A DNA stretch of 64,000 bases from positions 62,001 through 126,000 of IMG/VR virus record IMGVR_UViG_3300028376_000003; one strand, given 5' to 3'. Position numbers and translations under genes: made by a program. The notes under the pieces were generated by a model that saw only the letters and a list, made by a program, of their open reading frames with translations, made no database searches and was not told the DNA's origin. This DNA comes from a virus. This document shows positions 1-9,490 of the stretch, piece by piece (the first letter of the stretch is position 1; every line of letters begins with the position of its first letter).

Positions 1-1284
1 ACTCGGACCAGATATTCTAACTACCCACTTTATATCAGAAAATGTTTTTACAGAAAATAACACATCGTGCATCTCTCTCATATCATCATCATTCCTATAT
101 CCACTATTCCATACACCATTCTCCCATATTCCTGACTTAAAATAGGAATTTCCTATTTTAGATGTTAATTCACTCGGTATTAAATTGCTACCAGGAAGGG
201 TTTTTATGTTATCAGGATCTGTATTATTTCGTATTATTTTACCAGTTCCCACAATTGTTGAAAACAAACTATTTCCCAAGTCACTAACCACTATGTTTGG
301 TAATGTTACATCAAATAATTTATTATTATTATCTGAATATCCACCTCTTATTTCTATGTTAGATATTGCAATTACTACGTCTTTGTTGAGAGCTGCCGTG
401 TCGCCTACAAAAACCACATACTTATTACCAACTAAACCTATATAATCAGCACTGTAGCTACCTTCACCACTTAAATAAGCTATTAGTGTAGAACTATCTA
501 AGTATCTATCAAACCCATCCACTAGTGGTCTTTGTGGTGGTTCTATATCAGATAAATAAACTCTAATACCAGCATTTTCATCAGTTGTTATACCATTATC
601 AACTCCTTTAGTATATTGGAATGATAAATTAAAGTCTTGAAAGCCAATATATCTAGACAAGTGATTAACATAATTATATTCCCTTTTTTCCTCCTTGGGT
701 ATTCCTCCAGCTGGTGAAAACGCTTTATTAACATTGGCTTCCCTCTGATGATACCATATAAATGCAGAACTGTTATTATCATACCTCCATCCGTTACAAT
801 ATAAATTTTTATTACCTAATCCTCTGCTATTTAACAGACTAATATCTGGATTATCATTTATCCAAGATAAACCACACATAATCCACTCTAGTTCAAAGAG
901 TTCCAAATCTTTTATCCCAAAATCACTACCAAAGCTATTATTTGCAACTATATTTATATAATTATTAGTTGTTGCATTATTTATTGGTGAAGAGTTGAAA
1001 TATATATATCCATCTTGGTTACCAAAGCTAGACTGTCCATTTGTCTCATCGAATTTTAATCTAAAGCTATCCTCCCATAGAACACTCATTATTACATTTT
1101 GTGAAATAGACATATCTGTTAAGTTAGAAATGTGTATCTTGTAGTAGTAAGATTTGTTTTGCTTAAGTTCGCTGGGTTTGTTTAAGTATATTAAAGGACT
1201 AGCACCAGATACCTTAAATATCTTATCAGTATTAAAATCCCAACCTGGTCCAAACCATATAACATCTTGTTGCTGTATTGTCAT
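1..1284 (-). CDS. Large virion/fibre protein, partial (3' end outside window)
   Basis: The minus-strand frame stays open from ATG at 1284 to base 1 (428 codons) with no stop, so this is the N-terminal part of a longer protein. The sequence is Asn/Ser/Gly-rich, with many short beta-type stretches typical of phage tail or fibre proteins. Near the window edge is GIWENGVWNSGYRN, a copy of the WxNGxW/F-type motif that is repeated many times in the next gene upstream, so the two probably share a repeat fold and a structure. The start is supported by a TTAATATATA-type box 4 bases upstream. I do not recognise a named family. Confidence 0.8.
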   Translation of the reverse strand, partial: MTIQQQDVIWFGPGWDFNTDKIFKVSGASPLIYLNKPSELKQNKSYYYKIHISNLTDMSISQNVIMSVLWEDSFRLKFDETNGQSSFGNQDGYIYFNSSPINNATTNNYINIVANNSFGSDFGIKDLELFELEWIMCGLSWINDNPDISLLNSRGLGNKNLYCNGWRYDNNSSAFIWYHQREANVNKAFSPAGGIPKEEKREYNYVNHLSRYIGFQDFNLSFQYTKGVDNGITTDENAGIRVYLSDIEPPQRPLVDGFDRYLDSSTLIAYLSGEGSYSADYIGLVGNKYVVFVGDTAALNKDVVIAISNIEIRGGYSDNNNKLFDVTLPNIVVSDLGNSLFSTIVGTGKIIRNNTDPDNIKTLPGSNLIPSELTSKIGNSYFKSGIWENGVWNSGYRNDDDMREMHDVLFSVKTFSDIKWVVRISGPS

Positions 1285-1288
1285 GCTC

Positions 1289-1297
1289 TATATATTA
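1289..1297 (-). promoter_or_regulatory. Late-type box (TAATATATA)
   Basis: Minus-strand TAATATATA lies 4 bases before the ATG of the partial fibre gene. It is one of about 18 such boxes in front of late genes. Confidence 0.5.
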
Positions 1298-1333
1298 TTT
1301 ATCTACAGTTGGTTATCTATATTCTCAAATTAA

Positions 1334-4300
1334 TTATTGAGGGTTTGTTAAATCACATAGACCAGCTACACCATTGAATTGTCCGTCCACGACCCTTTTC
1401 CAATAAAATTCTTTAATGTAGATACCAGTTAGTGCAGGTGTGTTTCCAAATTCATCTGTAAATATTACATTACCAAATGTCCAAGTTTGATTATCTGTCC
1501 AAACATTAATAGTTGTTCCACCATTTCCAGCACAGGCGTTGTTAGATGTGTCATAACGACCCACTAAATGTGGGAACAGTTCTATATTATTACCACTCTC
1601 TTGTGTTAGTCTTTGTATTCTTTCTATATTTGTTCCAATTATATTAATATCAGTAAATCTTTCAGCACCACTATTAGACCCATACTCAACCAATATTGTA
1701 CCACTTCCATTACCATTAGTAGGTGATATATTTTCAACCCAACTACTACCAGCTGAAACATTCCAAGAAACATTACTTGTTAATACTAGATTATAACTAC
1801 CAGGGTTACTACCGACTGTCTTGTTACCTTCTATTAGTATGAAAGGTGGTTGTGTACCATTTTGATTCAAAGTAAATGTTCTTACAATACCAAAGCCACT
1901 TATCACTATCGTTGCTGTTCTAGGTGAACTTTGTGTGTTTCTTACAAATTCAATATTTACACTTTCATTCAATCTTCCAGATGATGGATTTGTACTAACC
2001 CAAGAAGATGACCCAGCAGATATGTTCCAAGATATGTTACTAGTTATGTTTAATATATAATTACCTGCCTCATTTTGTACAGTTTCCTCATCACTTCCAA
2101 TTTCTAGTTCTGGATCACCATCAATTGGTATAATCTCAACAATTGAGGGCAGTGGTAAGAAGTCATTCTCTCCAATATCAGCAGTATCAACAGGCTCTTT
2201 TGCATCTGCTATACCACCTTCACTTGCCATTATTTCTGGTTCTGCAAAGACATTCCATATATGACATTCGTTAGAAACAGTTATATCAATACCTCGTTTT
2301 ATCAACTCAGCATCAAAATTATCAGTTACGCTTCCATTATACTCTATGAATGAACCATACCAGTTACCATTTCTCCAAGTTCCATCTTCCCAAAATATAT
2401 TATAAGCATTCATATACAAGCACGTCCCATTTCTCCATACCATACCATATGCATTGCCTTTATCAAATATACCATTTTCCCATATTGATATATGAAAATC
2501 ACTACCTTTTAATTCACCATTTCTCCATATACAACTATCGTTTGTATTAAATGTTTTGTTTGGATCATCCTCAACATTTCTAAACTCTCTATCTACAAAT
2601 GGATTAAATGAACTATTTATAAATCTACCATTGCCAAACTCACCGTCTAACCAAACAGAATTTACCATATCAGCATTCCTATTATCAAATATTCCACCTT
2701 GCCATAATACACCATCTAATATAACTTTATTAACATTTGGTCTCTGATTACTTTTGGTTGCTTTTGTGAAGAATTTCTTATTATTAGTAACTGCACCATT
2801 TCTCCATAAACCATAAAAATCTCTATTGCTTCTTAAAAAAGAGTCAACAAATACACTTGCGTTTTCACTTTTATCCCCTTCATATATATCACTAGAAATT
2901 GTATCTAATGATTGCCCAGAACCTTTAAACATACCATTAGTAAAAATTCCATTATTCCAGACTTTTCCTTGAAATTCACCACCATTAAACTCCCCATCCC
3001 ACCATGACGGATTATTAACACTACTTGCGTTACCAAAAACACCACCATTAAATACACCACCTTGCCAAGCATAATCTAACCTATTATTAGAAGAATCTTC
3101 ACCAGCTGTTGATAAGAATACACCACCATTAAATTCACCACCTTTCCACTGCGTATTTCCATTTACTTCACCACCATTAAATCTACCATTATTCCATATT
3201 GTAATATTTTCAGACCCAAGAATACCACCATTAAATTCACCATTGTTCCAAGTTATTATAAATGTGTTATTTCTTGCACTAAAAAGATTTGGACTTTGTG
3301 ATATAAGAGCTGCATTATCAACAGTTGTATTTTTAATTGTACCAGAGTATATGCGAGTATCGCTAGTTCTTAGGGTTTTCTTCCCAAGGACACCACCATT
3401 TATAAAACCAGTATAGAACTTAGAATTATAGAAATTACCTCCTTGAAACTCACCTGACTGCCAATCACTTTTTCTAAATTCACCACTTCTAAAAATACCA
3501 TTTACCCATGCGTATATATTATTTTTTAACAAAGTAGTGCTTGTTCTAACGCCATCTGATGTAGTTATAAATGTCAAACCATTCCTGTAATAAGAAAGAA
3601 TTGAATTAGAATTATATTCAGGTGATTCAGGTGTTGCTATCCCATTGAAGCTTCTACTATCATAAAAGATACCATCATTGAAAATTCCATTTAACCAGGT
3701 AGATTGTTTAAAAACACCATTGTTAAAATCTCCACTTCCCCACACACTATTATATATTATCCCATTTTCAAAAACATCACTTCCTTCTGAAAAATTTGAA
3801 TTCATATATGTTGCTTTTGATAGTATATTATTTAAATTTTTAAATATACTATCCGATATAACTAGACTTTTTATAAGTGATAAGTTGCTGAAATCAATGT
3901 CTCTTACATCATAATCATTATTTTCTATTAATGAATCTTTTATATAAGACCTTCTAAAAATACCACCTTGTATTTTAGATTTAGATATTTTAAGCTTGTG
4001 TACATGTGTGTAATTATTATTTAAGTTCCCTTGTGTAAAAGCACCACCAGTATTAGTACTTATAGATGATAGTATGCTATTATTAGTAAAGACTTCCTTT
4101 AATAATAACTCACCAGTTGTATCAAAATCATTATTAACCACAGTATAAGTATCTGGTATTTCCAGTATGAGTGGTAATTTATTATATACAATCTGATTAA
4201 GATAAACCACATCACCCTCTTTGTAACTATCCTCAATAGATTCCAAGTTATTAGGTTCAGCAGTAGTTTTAATCAATAAAGTACTTTCTGATGGATTTAC

Positions 4301-6763
4301 AGTTATATCATAAAGATTAGACCCACTAACAGACAAATTAGATATGTTATTGTCGTTGTTAAGTTCTATATGATCACCACTAACCCAATCACTATTTTCT
4401 ATAAGACCACTATCGAAATCAGAATTGACAATAAATGCATTTTCTATATCTACATAATCTCTTATTTTATTAGTAAGGAATAAATTATCTATATTGTTAT
4501 TAAAAAATTGAGGTGTATTAGTATCGTTGTTAAAATCTAGACCATACCTAGGAACTTCACTAAATGGTATCTCTTGTGTAGATTCTATATCCCTTCTTGA
4601 CACATCTGATATAGATACTAATATATCTAATGAATATAGGTTTTTGTCATTCTGTGTAACTACTCCATTTTTATATATGTTTGCATCTCTATAAGCAGTG
4701 TGTAGGAACTCATTGTCCCCATTTGTTGATAAGAATGATGCCATTTCTATACCTCTTTTATAAAAATCCTTATCTCTCTCGTCAAAACTTTTGTTATAAA
4801 AATCTACATATTCTGTCCACGAAGATATTTTAAATCTCTTGTTAAAAAAGTTTAATGGATATTTTAGACTATCCTTTATCCTAAGTCCTTTTATATAAAA
4901 CTTATCTTTTGACTGTAATGTATTATACCCATCCTCATCTATGTAAAATTTATATAACTTATGACTTACTCTAGTATCTACTGAGTCAGTTAATACAAGT
5001 TCGTCATAGTCTAATATCTTTATTGAGTTATCACTCAAATAAACAGAATTTAACATCAGAGACCTATTAAATATTGAATTAATAGATGTTATATTATCAA
5101 ATTTAGTTTTATTAGAACGGCAATTATCAACCGATGAATTCAAGACCTTTCCTCCGTTAAATTGACAATTGTTATAATATCCACCATTCAATTCAAATAA
5201 AAATTCTCTATCATTTGATTTTAAATAGTCTTCTATAACAGAGTGATTTACATCACCACCAAATGAAGTGTCATATATGTTACCATTTTCTATAATTACA
5301 TCATTTAAATCAGATTTAAATAAGAAATTAAAACCAGATCCGTTATTATTTTCACCATTTATCTTTTCATATGGCTTATTTCCTTCACCAAACTGTGATA
5401 TAAAACTATCGGGTAGTGTAAATGTTGACTTAATAATACCTTTTAGCCACTTTACATTAAGCAAAGTACCCATATTCCACTCTCCATCCCCAGTCCATGG
5501 AATTTTTTTGTTCTTTGTACCATATAGACCACCATTAAACCTACCATTGAATAAACCCTTTCTAAAATTAGATTTGGTTATTATAGCATCATCAAAATCT
5601 TTATCAATAACCCATTCCCCATCTTCTACGCTCCACTGATATATACCATCCTCTGTAAACTCATATGCTTTATCTTCATACGATATTAATATATTTCCAT
5701 TATTAATCCTAACTCTATCATTAAAAGAAGATATAGAATTTGAAACTATATTTTCGTAGCTACTAGATATAAGTGTCTCTGTAACATCAACCCACTCACC
5801 CTCTATATTTCTTATATAAAATCCCTCTTTCTCTATACCACTATTAGAACCAAGTCCTTCAAACCCATCATAAGATTTATCAACATATAGTATATTATTC
5901 TTACCAGCAGAAAACTTATATTGAAACACGCCACTCCTTGTTGATATTTGTTTACTATATAGTCTAAAGTCTGATACATCTTTTGCCACATATATGTTAA
6001 GAAAATTATCCCTTTTATCTCTTTTGAAAGGAAGTTCTCCAGTGTAATTTATATCTAGAACAACTCTACACTTGTCTATGAATAGAATTTTATAACCATC
6101 TCTACCTTTCTTATATCTATTATTTATCTTAGTCAAATCTATATCATAAGGACCACCTATTATAAAAACCCTATCTCCTATCTTGTAATTTGTATTTACC
6201 TCTGTGTAAAACAATGTTTTAGGTATGTTATTTATATCATATGGTTCTACATAGCTCAAAAGTCTAGGTGATGAAACTCTTTCATTTTCTTGTTCCAAAT
6301 CTCCTATTCTTTGATTGCTTGTCTTACTTTCTGTCGAAATACTACTCCCAACTAGGTCTAAATTATTTTTATATTTAAATAAATCAACTGCACTTAGTAA
6401 AATAGGCTTTTTTGATATAACATCCTTTAATGTTGGTGTCTCTATAGGGACAAACTTTACATTTCCTATATTAACAGACATTTTTTTAATACTCGAAGTA
6501 TTGGTATTAACCACAGTCTTTAGATTTTTTAAGTCTAACCTTTGTTTATCATTCCTAGCTCTTTCTTCATTATAATTTTTAATATCATCAACTGTGATAT
6601 TAAAAACAGATGCTAACTTCCTCAAAAGTTCATCTGTTGGTCTTTTTATATTACTTTCTATATTCCTATAAGCCTTTTCGAAAACTTTTAACCTTTTGGA
6701 TATATCTTTAATACTAATGCTCTGGTTTTCTCGTATGTTTTTGATATTAGAACCTAATGACAT
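1334..6763 (-). CDS. Giant tail-fibre/adhesin-like protein with N-terminal XRE HTH and C-terminal BACON-type domains
   Basis: This 1809-residue protein has an unusual layout. Residues 1-70 read as a Cro/C1-type helix-turn-helix (GSNIKNIRENQSISIKDISK, then a second helix pair and LRKLASVFNITVDDI), the form normally found in transcription regulators. The middle is a long Asn/Ser-rich beta region. From about residue 1000 to 1470 it carries dozens of W-x-x-G-x-F-x-x-G repeats (FNGGVF, WNNGRFNGG, WQGGVFNGG), probably a repetitive beta-solenoid. Residues about 1560-1730 hold two domains with the LTSNVSWNVSAGSSWV pattern of BACON domains, which in Bacteroidetes are associated with carbohydrate or mucin binding. 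It is followed on the same strand by the partial fibre gene, which shares its WxNG motif. A receptor-binding or mucus-binding fibre is the best guess. The HTH is in one uninterrupted frame. Confidence 0.75.
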   Translation of the reverse strand: MSLGSNIKNIRENQSISIKDISKRLKVFEKAYRNIESNIKRPTDELLRKLASVFNITVDDIKNYNEERARNDKQRLDLKNLKTVVNTNTSSIKKMSVNIGNVKFVPIETPTLKDVISKKPILLSAVDLFKYKNNLDLVGSSISTESKTSNQRIGDLEQENERVSSPRLLSYVEPYDINNIPKTLFYTEVNTNYKIGDRVFIIGGPYDIDLTKINNRYKKGRDGYKILFIDKCRVVLDINYTGELPFKRDKRDNFLNIYVAKDVSDFRLYSKQISTRSGVFQYKFSAGKNNILYVDKSYDGFEGLGSNSGIEKEGFYIRNIEGEWVDVTETLISSSYENIVSNSISSFNDRVRINNGNILISYEDKAYEFTEDGIYQWSVEDGEWVIDKDFDDAIITKSNFRKGLFNGRFNGGLYGTKNKKIPWTGDGEWNMGTLLNVKWLKGIIKSTFTLPDSFISQFGEGNKPYEKINGENNNGSGFNFLFKSDLNDVIIENGNIYDTSFGGDVNHSVIEDYLKSNDREFLFELNGGYYNNCQFNGGKVLNSSVDNCRSNKTKFDNITSINSIFNRSLMLNSVYLSDNSIKILDYDELVLTDSVDTRVSHKLYKFYIDEDGYNTLQSKDKFYIKGLRIKDSLKYPLNFFNKRFKISSWTEYVDFYNKSFDERDKDFYKRGIEMASFLSTNGDNEFLHTAYRDANIYKNGVVTQNDKNLYSLDILVSISDVSRRDIESTQEIPFSEVPRYGLDFNNDTNTPQFFNNNIDNLFLTNKIRDYVDIENAFIVNSDFDSGLIENSDWVSGDHIELNNDNNISNLSVSGSNLYDITVNPSESTLLIKTTAEPNNLESIEDSYKEGDVVYLNQIVYNKLPLILEIPDTYTVVNNDFDTTGELLLKEVFTNNSILSSISTNTGGAFTQGNLNNNYTHVHKLKISKSKIQGGIFRRSYIKDSLIENNDYDVRDIDFSNLSLIKSLVISDSIFKNLNNILSKATYMNSNFSEGSDVFENGIIYNSVWGSGDFNNGVFKQSTWLNGIFNDGIFYDSRSFNGIATPESPEYNSNSILSYYRNGLTFITTSDGVRTSTTLLKNNIYAWVNGIFRSGEFRKSDWQSGEFQGGNFYNSKFYTGFINGGVLGKKTLRTSDTRIYSGTIKNTTVDNAALISQSPNLFSARNNTFIITWNNGEFNGGILGSENITIWNNGRFNGGEVNGNTQWKGGEFNGGVFLSTAGEDSSNNRLDYAWQGGVFNGGVFGNASSVNNPSWWDGEFNGGEFQGKVWNNGIFTNGMFKGSGQSLDTISSDIYEGDKSENASVFVDSFLRSNRDFYGLWRNGAVTNNKKFFTKATKSNQRPNVNKVILDGVLWQGGIFDNRNADMVNSVWLDGEFGNGRFINSSFNPFVDREFRNVEDDPNKTFNTNDSCIWRNGELKGSDFHISIWENGIFDKGNAYGMVWRNGTCLYMNAYNIFWEDGTWRNGNWYGSFIEYNGSVTDNFDAELIKRGIDITVSNECHIWNVFAEPEIMASEGGIADAKEPVDTADIGENDFLPLPSIVEIIPIDGDPELEIGSDEETVQNEAGNYILNITSNISWNISAGSSSWVSTNPSSGRLNESVNIEFVRNTQSSPRTATIVISGFGIVRTFTLNQNGTQPPFILIEGNKTVGSNPGSYNLVLTSNVSWNVSAGSSWVENISPTNGNGSGTILVEYGSNSGAERFTDINIIGTNIERIQRLTQESGNNIELFPHLVGRYDTSNNACAGNGGTTINVWTDNQTWTFGNVIFTDEFGNTPALTGIYIKEFYWKRVVDGQFNGVAGLCDLTNPQ

Positions 6764-6783
6764 TATGTGGGTAGTTATTTTTA

Positions 6784-6793
6784 TTATATATTA
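6784..6793 (-). promoter_or_regulatory. Late-type box (TAATATATAA)
   Basis: Minus-strand TAATATATAA lies 20 bases before the ATG of the 1809-aa fibre gene. One base differs from the exact TTAATATATA box. Confidence 0.5.
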
Positions 6794-6827
6794 TTTGATA
6801 CATGGTTTCTATCTAGTTTTAAATTAG

Positions 6828-6835
6828 TATATTTG
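6828..6835 (+). promoter_or_regulatory. Bacteroidetes-type -7 element TATATTTG
   Basis: TATATTTG lies 18 bases before the ATG at 6854. It matches the TAnnTTTG -7 element used by the primary sigma factor of Bacteroidetes. Confidence 0.6.
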
Positions 6836-6853
6836 TAATTATATTCAAAACAA

Positions 6854-7036
6854 ATGAAAAACATAGACATATATAAACAAATCGTGAACAGTCATTATGG
6901 TTCTTTTGGTGGTAATCTTACTAGTAATGAATACAAAATAATTAAAAAGGTAATTACAGATACTATAGAGAAAGAAAATAGGGAAAAGGTTCAAAAGGAA
7001 AGAACAGAAAAATTAAAAAAAAATACTAGGATATAA
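6854..7036 (+). CDS. Small hypothetical protein with basic/charged tail
   Basis: Sixty residues, unknown function. The C-terminal half is a strongly charged helix (KENREKVQKERTEKLKK). The last segment ERTEKLKK closely matches the end of the next gene (ERAEKLKKLLK), so the two are probably diverged tandem copies or share a tail signal. It has its own TATATTTG promoter and is divergent from the fibre gene. Confidence 0.6.
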   Translation: MKNIDIYKQIVNSHYGSFGGNLTSNEYKIIKKVITDTIEKENREKVQKERTEKLKKNTRI

Positions 7037-7057
7037 AAATAATTTAAATAACGAAAA

Positions 7058-7261
7058 ATGAGAGACGAAGGATATTACAAAAGCAATATATATAATAATC
7101 ATATTGAAAATTCAAAGTATTATAACAAATACGAAGAATACAAAGATTATGAACAATTAACTAAACTTTATGACCTTTATAATAAAATTAGCAAAACCAA
7201 AACACTAGAAGAAATGTTAAGAGAAGAACGTGCAGAAAAATTAAAAAAACTATTGAAATAA
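7058..7261 (+). CDS. Small hypothetical protein, Tyr/Asn-rich
   Basis: Sixty-seven residues, unknown. The N-terminal half is rich in Tyr and Asn; the C-terminus (LREERAEKLKKLLK) resembles that of the preceding small gene 21 bases upstream, so the pair is probably one transcript. The stop codon directly abuts the end of the convergent M16 peptidase gene. Confidence 0.6.
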   Translation: MRDEGYYKSNIYNNHIENSKYYNKYEEYKDYEQLTKLYDLYNKISKTKTLEEMLREERAEKLKKLLK

Positions 7262-8368
7262 TTATTCAAATTCTTTTCTATCATTTGATATGTAAAAATC
7301 ATCAAAGTTAAAGTATTCATTATAAACATCCTTAACCTTATCAATGGTTATATCATCTAATACATCATATATAGAATAACCCTCTGGTGATATCCATCTA
7401 CCTACATTACTATATCTTAATATTTCATCCTTTTTAGCTCTCACTACAAAATATTCTTTAATCAAATCAAATCTTTCTTGTGTTAAGAATTCTTCTGGCT
7501 TTCTCATTACATCCTCAATACTATCAACTAATGTGTTAAAATTCTTATTAGAAGTTTGTGTTGCAATATTAACAATAGCTTTATCATTTACTCTAGATAG
7601 ATAGCAATGTATATAATACACCAAACCTTTTTTCTCACGTATTTCTTGATACAGTGGAGATTTTAGCCCAAGGGATAACATAGCATTTATGAAGTGTACA
7701 TATCCAAAATCTTTATCTATAACAGGTGATAGGATAACCAAGGAAGTCTTGTCTTTATAATTGTTATTCAATTCATAAGTTACATCATGCTTACTATATG
7801 ATAGTTCGTGGTCTATTTTTCTTTCTTTAAAATTTATTAAATTACTTTTAAAGTCACTTTTTTTAGATACGTTTATTATCTTAGATGGGTTGGCATACTG
7901 TAATTCGAAATAATTCAAACAATCCATAAACTTTAAATTCTCTAAATCTTCCTTAACACCTATCGGTCCATAGTTATTAAATAGCTTTCTATACAAATTC
8001 ATTTGATGTGATGCTGTTTGGTCATTAAATGAGTCCATGTATTCCTCTAATACAATATTTCTTTCATTTTCAAACTCACTCTTTTCAACATCAAAACCAC
8101 CTAATAAGTCCACAAATTTATACTTCCACTTATTTACCTTCTCATCTAACCCAGTTATGAAAAATACTACTTCATTAGAAGATGTGTATGCATTCCAGTC
8201 AATGCCATCTTTGTCAAAGCTTTCTTGTAAGTGATCGAAGTTTTTGGTCATTAAGTGTTCCATTAAATGTGTTATTCCATATATTCCTTTTTTCTCCAAA
8301 TTAGTAGAACCTTCATATACTACATAAAATCCAGATAAATCGGTTTGTGACTTTAAGTTTATTATCAT
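7262..8368 (-). CDS. M16-family (insulinase/pitrilysin-like) zinc peptidase
   Basis: 368 residues. The inverted zinc motif HxxEH is seen as H34-L-M-E37-H38 in GITHLMEHLM, and the third metal ligand is likely Glu in NIVLEEY (108/109), about 71 residues later as in M16 enzymes. The C-terminal half reads like the second M16 domain (SLGLKSPLYQEIREKKGLVYYI is the usual REKxGLxY segment). The length fits a half-size M16 enzyme that would work as a dimer. A TTAATATATA box 22 bases upstream suggests late expression, so a role in virion maturation or in cleaving host peptides is possible but inferred. M16 enzymes are not typical phage proheads' proteases. Confidence 0.85.
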   Translation of the reverse strand: MIINLKSQTDLSGFYVVYEGSTNLEKKGIYGITHLMEHLMTKNFDHLQESFDKDGIDWNAYTSSNEVVFFITGLDEKVNKWKYKFVDLLGGFDVEKSEFENERNIVLEEYMDSFNDQTASHQMNLYRKLFNNYGPIGVKEDLENLKFMDCLNYFELQYANPSKIINVSKKSDFKSNLINFKERKIDHELSYSKHDVTYELNNNYKDKTSLVILSPVIDKDFGYVHFINAMLSLGLKSPLYQEIREKKGLVYYIHCYLSRVNDKAIVNIATQTSNKNFNTLVDSIEDVMRKPEEFLTQERFDLIKEYFVVRAKKDEILRYSNVGRWISPEGYSIYDVLDDITIDKVKDVYNEYFNFDDFYISNDRKEFE

Positions 8369-8390
8369 AATTTATTTATTTTTTATATCT

Positions 8391-8400
8391 TATATATTAA
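8391..8400 (-). promoter_or_regulatory. Late-type box TTAATATATA
   Basis: Exact box on the minus strand, 22 bases before the start of the M16 peptidase gene. Confidence 0.6.
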
Positions 8401-8407
8401 TTTGTTG

Positions 8408-8415
8408 TATATTTG
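8408..8415 (+). promoter_or_regulatory. Bacteroidetes-type -7 element TATATTTG
   Basis: TATATTTG lies 28 bases before ATG 8444. The upstream ATG-like frame start at 8402 lies inside this promoter and cannot be the real start. Confidence 0.6.
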
Positions 8416-8443
8416 TTTTTATAGAAAATATAAATTTAAAAAA

Positions 8444-8608
8444 ATGGAAGTAAAATTAATACTGAATGGTCATTTGTTAAATAAACTTATGTGTGTTAAG
8501 ATTATTAGGAACCATACTAAAAAGGGACTCATTGAATCTAAGAAATTAATGGAGGTATTAGTCTCTAGTGGTAAAGTTTTTTCCACCTTCACAAAGATAG
8601 TAATGTAA
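8444..8608 (+). CDS. Ribosomal protein L7/L12 C-terminal-domain-like protein, possibly frame-shifted
   Basis: From ATG 8444 the product is 54 residues. The segment CVKIIRNHTKKGLIESKKLM matches the pattern of the L7/L12 C-terminal domain (VIKxVRExTGLGLKEAKxLVE), the part of the ribosomal stalk that recruits translation GTPases. The frame then stops. The -1 frame, entered at a run of six T (8577-8582), continues as FFHLHKDSNVINFTSDVREN directly into the next gene. So this is either the N-terminal half of a broken gene of about 129 codons, or a product joined by frameshifting. The start at 8444 is chosen because the promoter -7 box lies at 8408-8415. Confidence 0.5.
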   Translation: MEVKLILNGHLLNKLMCVKIIRNHTKKGLIESKKLMEVLVSSGKVFSTFTKIVM

Positions 8609-8625
8609 TTAATTTTACGTCCGAT

Positions 8626-8850
8626 GTGAGAGAAAATTTAGAGGATGTTGTTGTTGATATAAAAAGTTTCAATAGAAAAAAGAAGTTAATACAGTTAGGT
8701 ATTGGAAATGAAGACACATATAAAGACTTTATTCTAGGAACAATGGATTTCGGAGATTGTGAGACGGAAAGGATATTCGGTATAGCACTGGGACTTATGA
8801 CAATAGAACAACTTAAAAAAATGGTAGAAGCATATGAAAGTAATATCTAA
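8626..8850 (+). CDS. Hypothetical protein; probable downstream half of the L7/L12-like gene
   Basis: Seventy-four residues if the GTG at 8626 is used, but the frame is open from 8575 with no ATG. That fits a continuation of the upstream L7/L12-like frame after a one-base shift at the T6 run. The sequence (DCETERIFGIALGLMTIEQL) has no family I recognise. It overlaps the next gene by 17 bases, which suggests translational coupling. Confidence 0.45.
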   Translation: MRENLEDVVVDIKSFNRKKKLIQLGIGNEDTYKDFILGTMDFGDCETERIFGIALGLMTIEQLKKMVEAYESNI

Positions 8851-9490
8851 AATAGACACAAGAATTTTGGTCAAAGGAGGGGAATATGAGGTTAGCACGA
8901 TGTTCAATAGTGGTAACCAATGGTCTGAAAAAATATATCTAAAAGGTGTTAGTAATTACTATAAACCTAGTGATTTTACTTGCTTAAACAAAAAATCCTT
9001 ACCAAAAATATATTACCAAGCAGAAAAAGAAAAAATTAATGAAATTAGAAAAGGGTCTTTACTTGAGTGTATTGGTGTTTTTAAATCTCTATTTAAAAAT
9101 AGAATTTATGTAGTAGAGTCTGTTTTTTATTCGACTACTATCAATACAGATGTGTCTATTAAATTTAAGGGAATTGATAGAGTGTTCAAGTTTTCTAAAA
9201 ACAATTTCAGAGTATTATCAAAATCAGAATCAAGGACAACTAATATTAATATAATCAATGATAACGATAATAGAGTGATAACTAGTAATGGTGTTAATTA
9301 TTCTAAAATTGCCGACACAAGCGAAGTATTAACGAGTATATTTCAATCAGTATGTGACAAGAATAGAAATAATCTATCGATTGAAAAATGGGCAGTTTCT
9401 AAAATAAATAACAGATTAAATATCGAAGATTTGGAAAAATATAAAAATATGACATTGGACGAAATATTAAAAATATTAAATGAAAAATAG
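8834..9490 (+). CDS. Hypothetical protein, 218 aa
   Basis: Unknown function. The first 130 residues look like compact beta-rich segments (RILVKGGEYEVSTMF, GSLLECIGVFKSLFKNRIYVV), possibly SH3-like or KOW-like folds. The C-terminal third is helical and charged (NIEDLEKYKNMTLDEILKIL). It overlaps the upstream gene by 17 bases and the downstream gene by 11, so this is a tightly packed operon ending with the M28 peptidase. Confidence 0.65.
   Translation: MKVISKIDTRILVKGGEYEVSTMFNSGNQWSEKIYLKGVSNYYKPSDFTCLNKKSLPKIYYQAEKEKINEIRKGSLLECIGVFKSLFKNRIYVVESVFYSTTINTDVSIKFKGIDRVFKFSKNNFRVLSKSESRTTNINIINDNDNRVITSNGVNYSKIADTSEVLTSIFQSVCDKNRNNLSIEKWAVSKINNRLNIEDLEKYKNMTLDEILKILNEK

Noticed and set aside
185-445. 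Plus-strand 86-codon frame at the left edge
   Set aside because: It is a shadow of the minus-strand fibre gene that is open over the whole of 1-1284.
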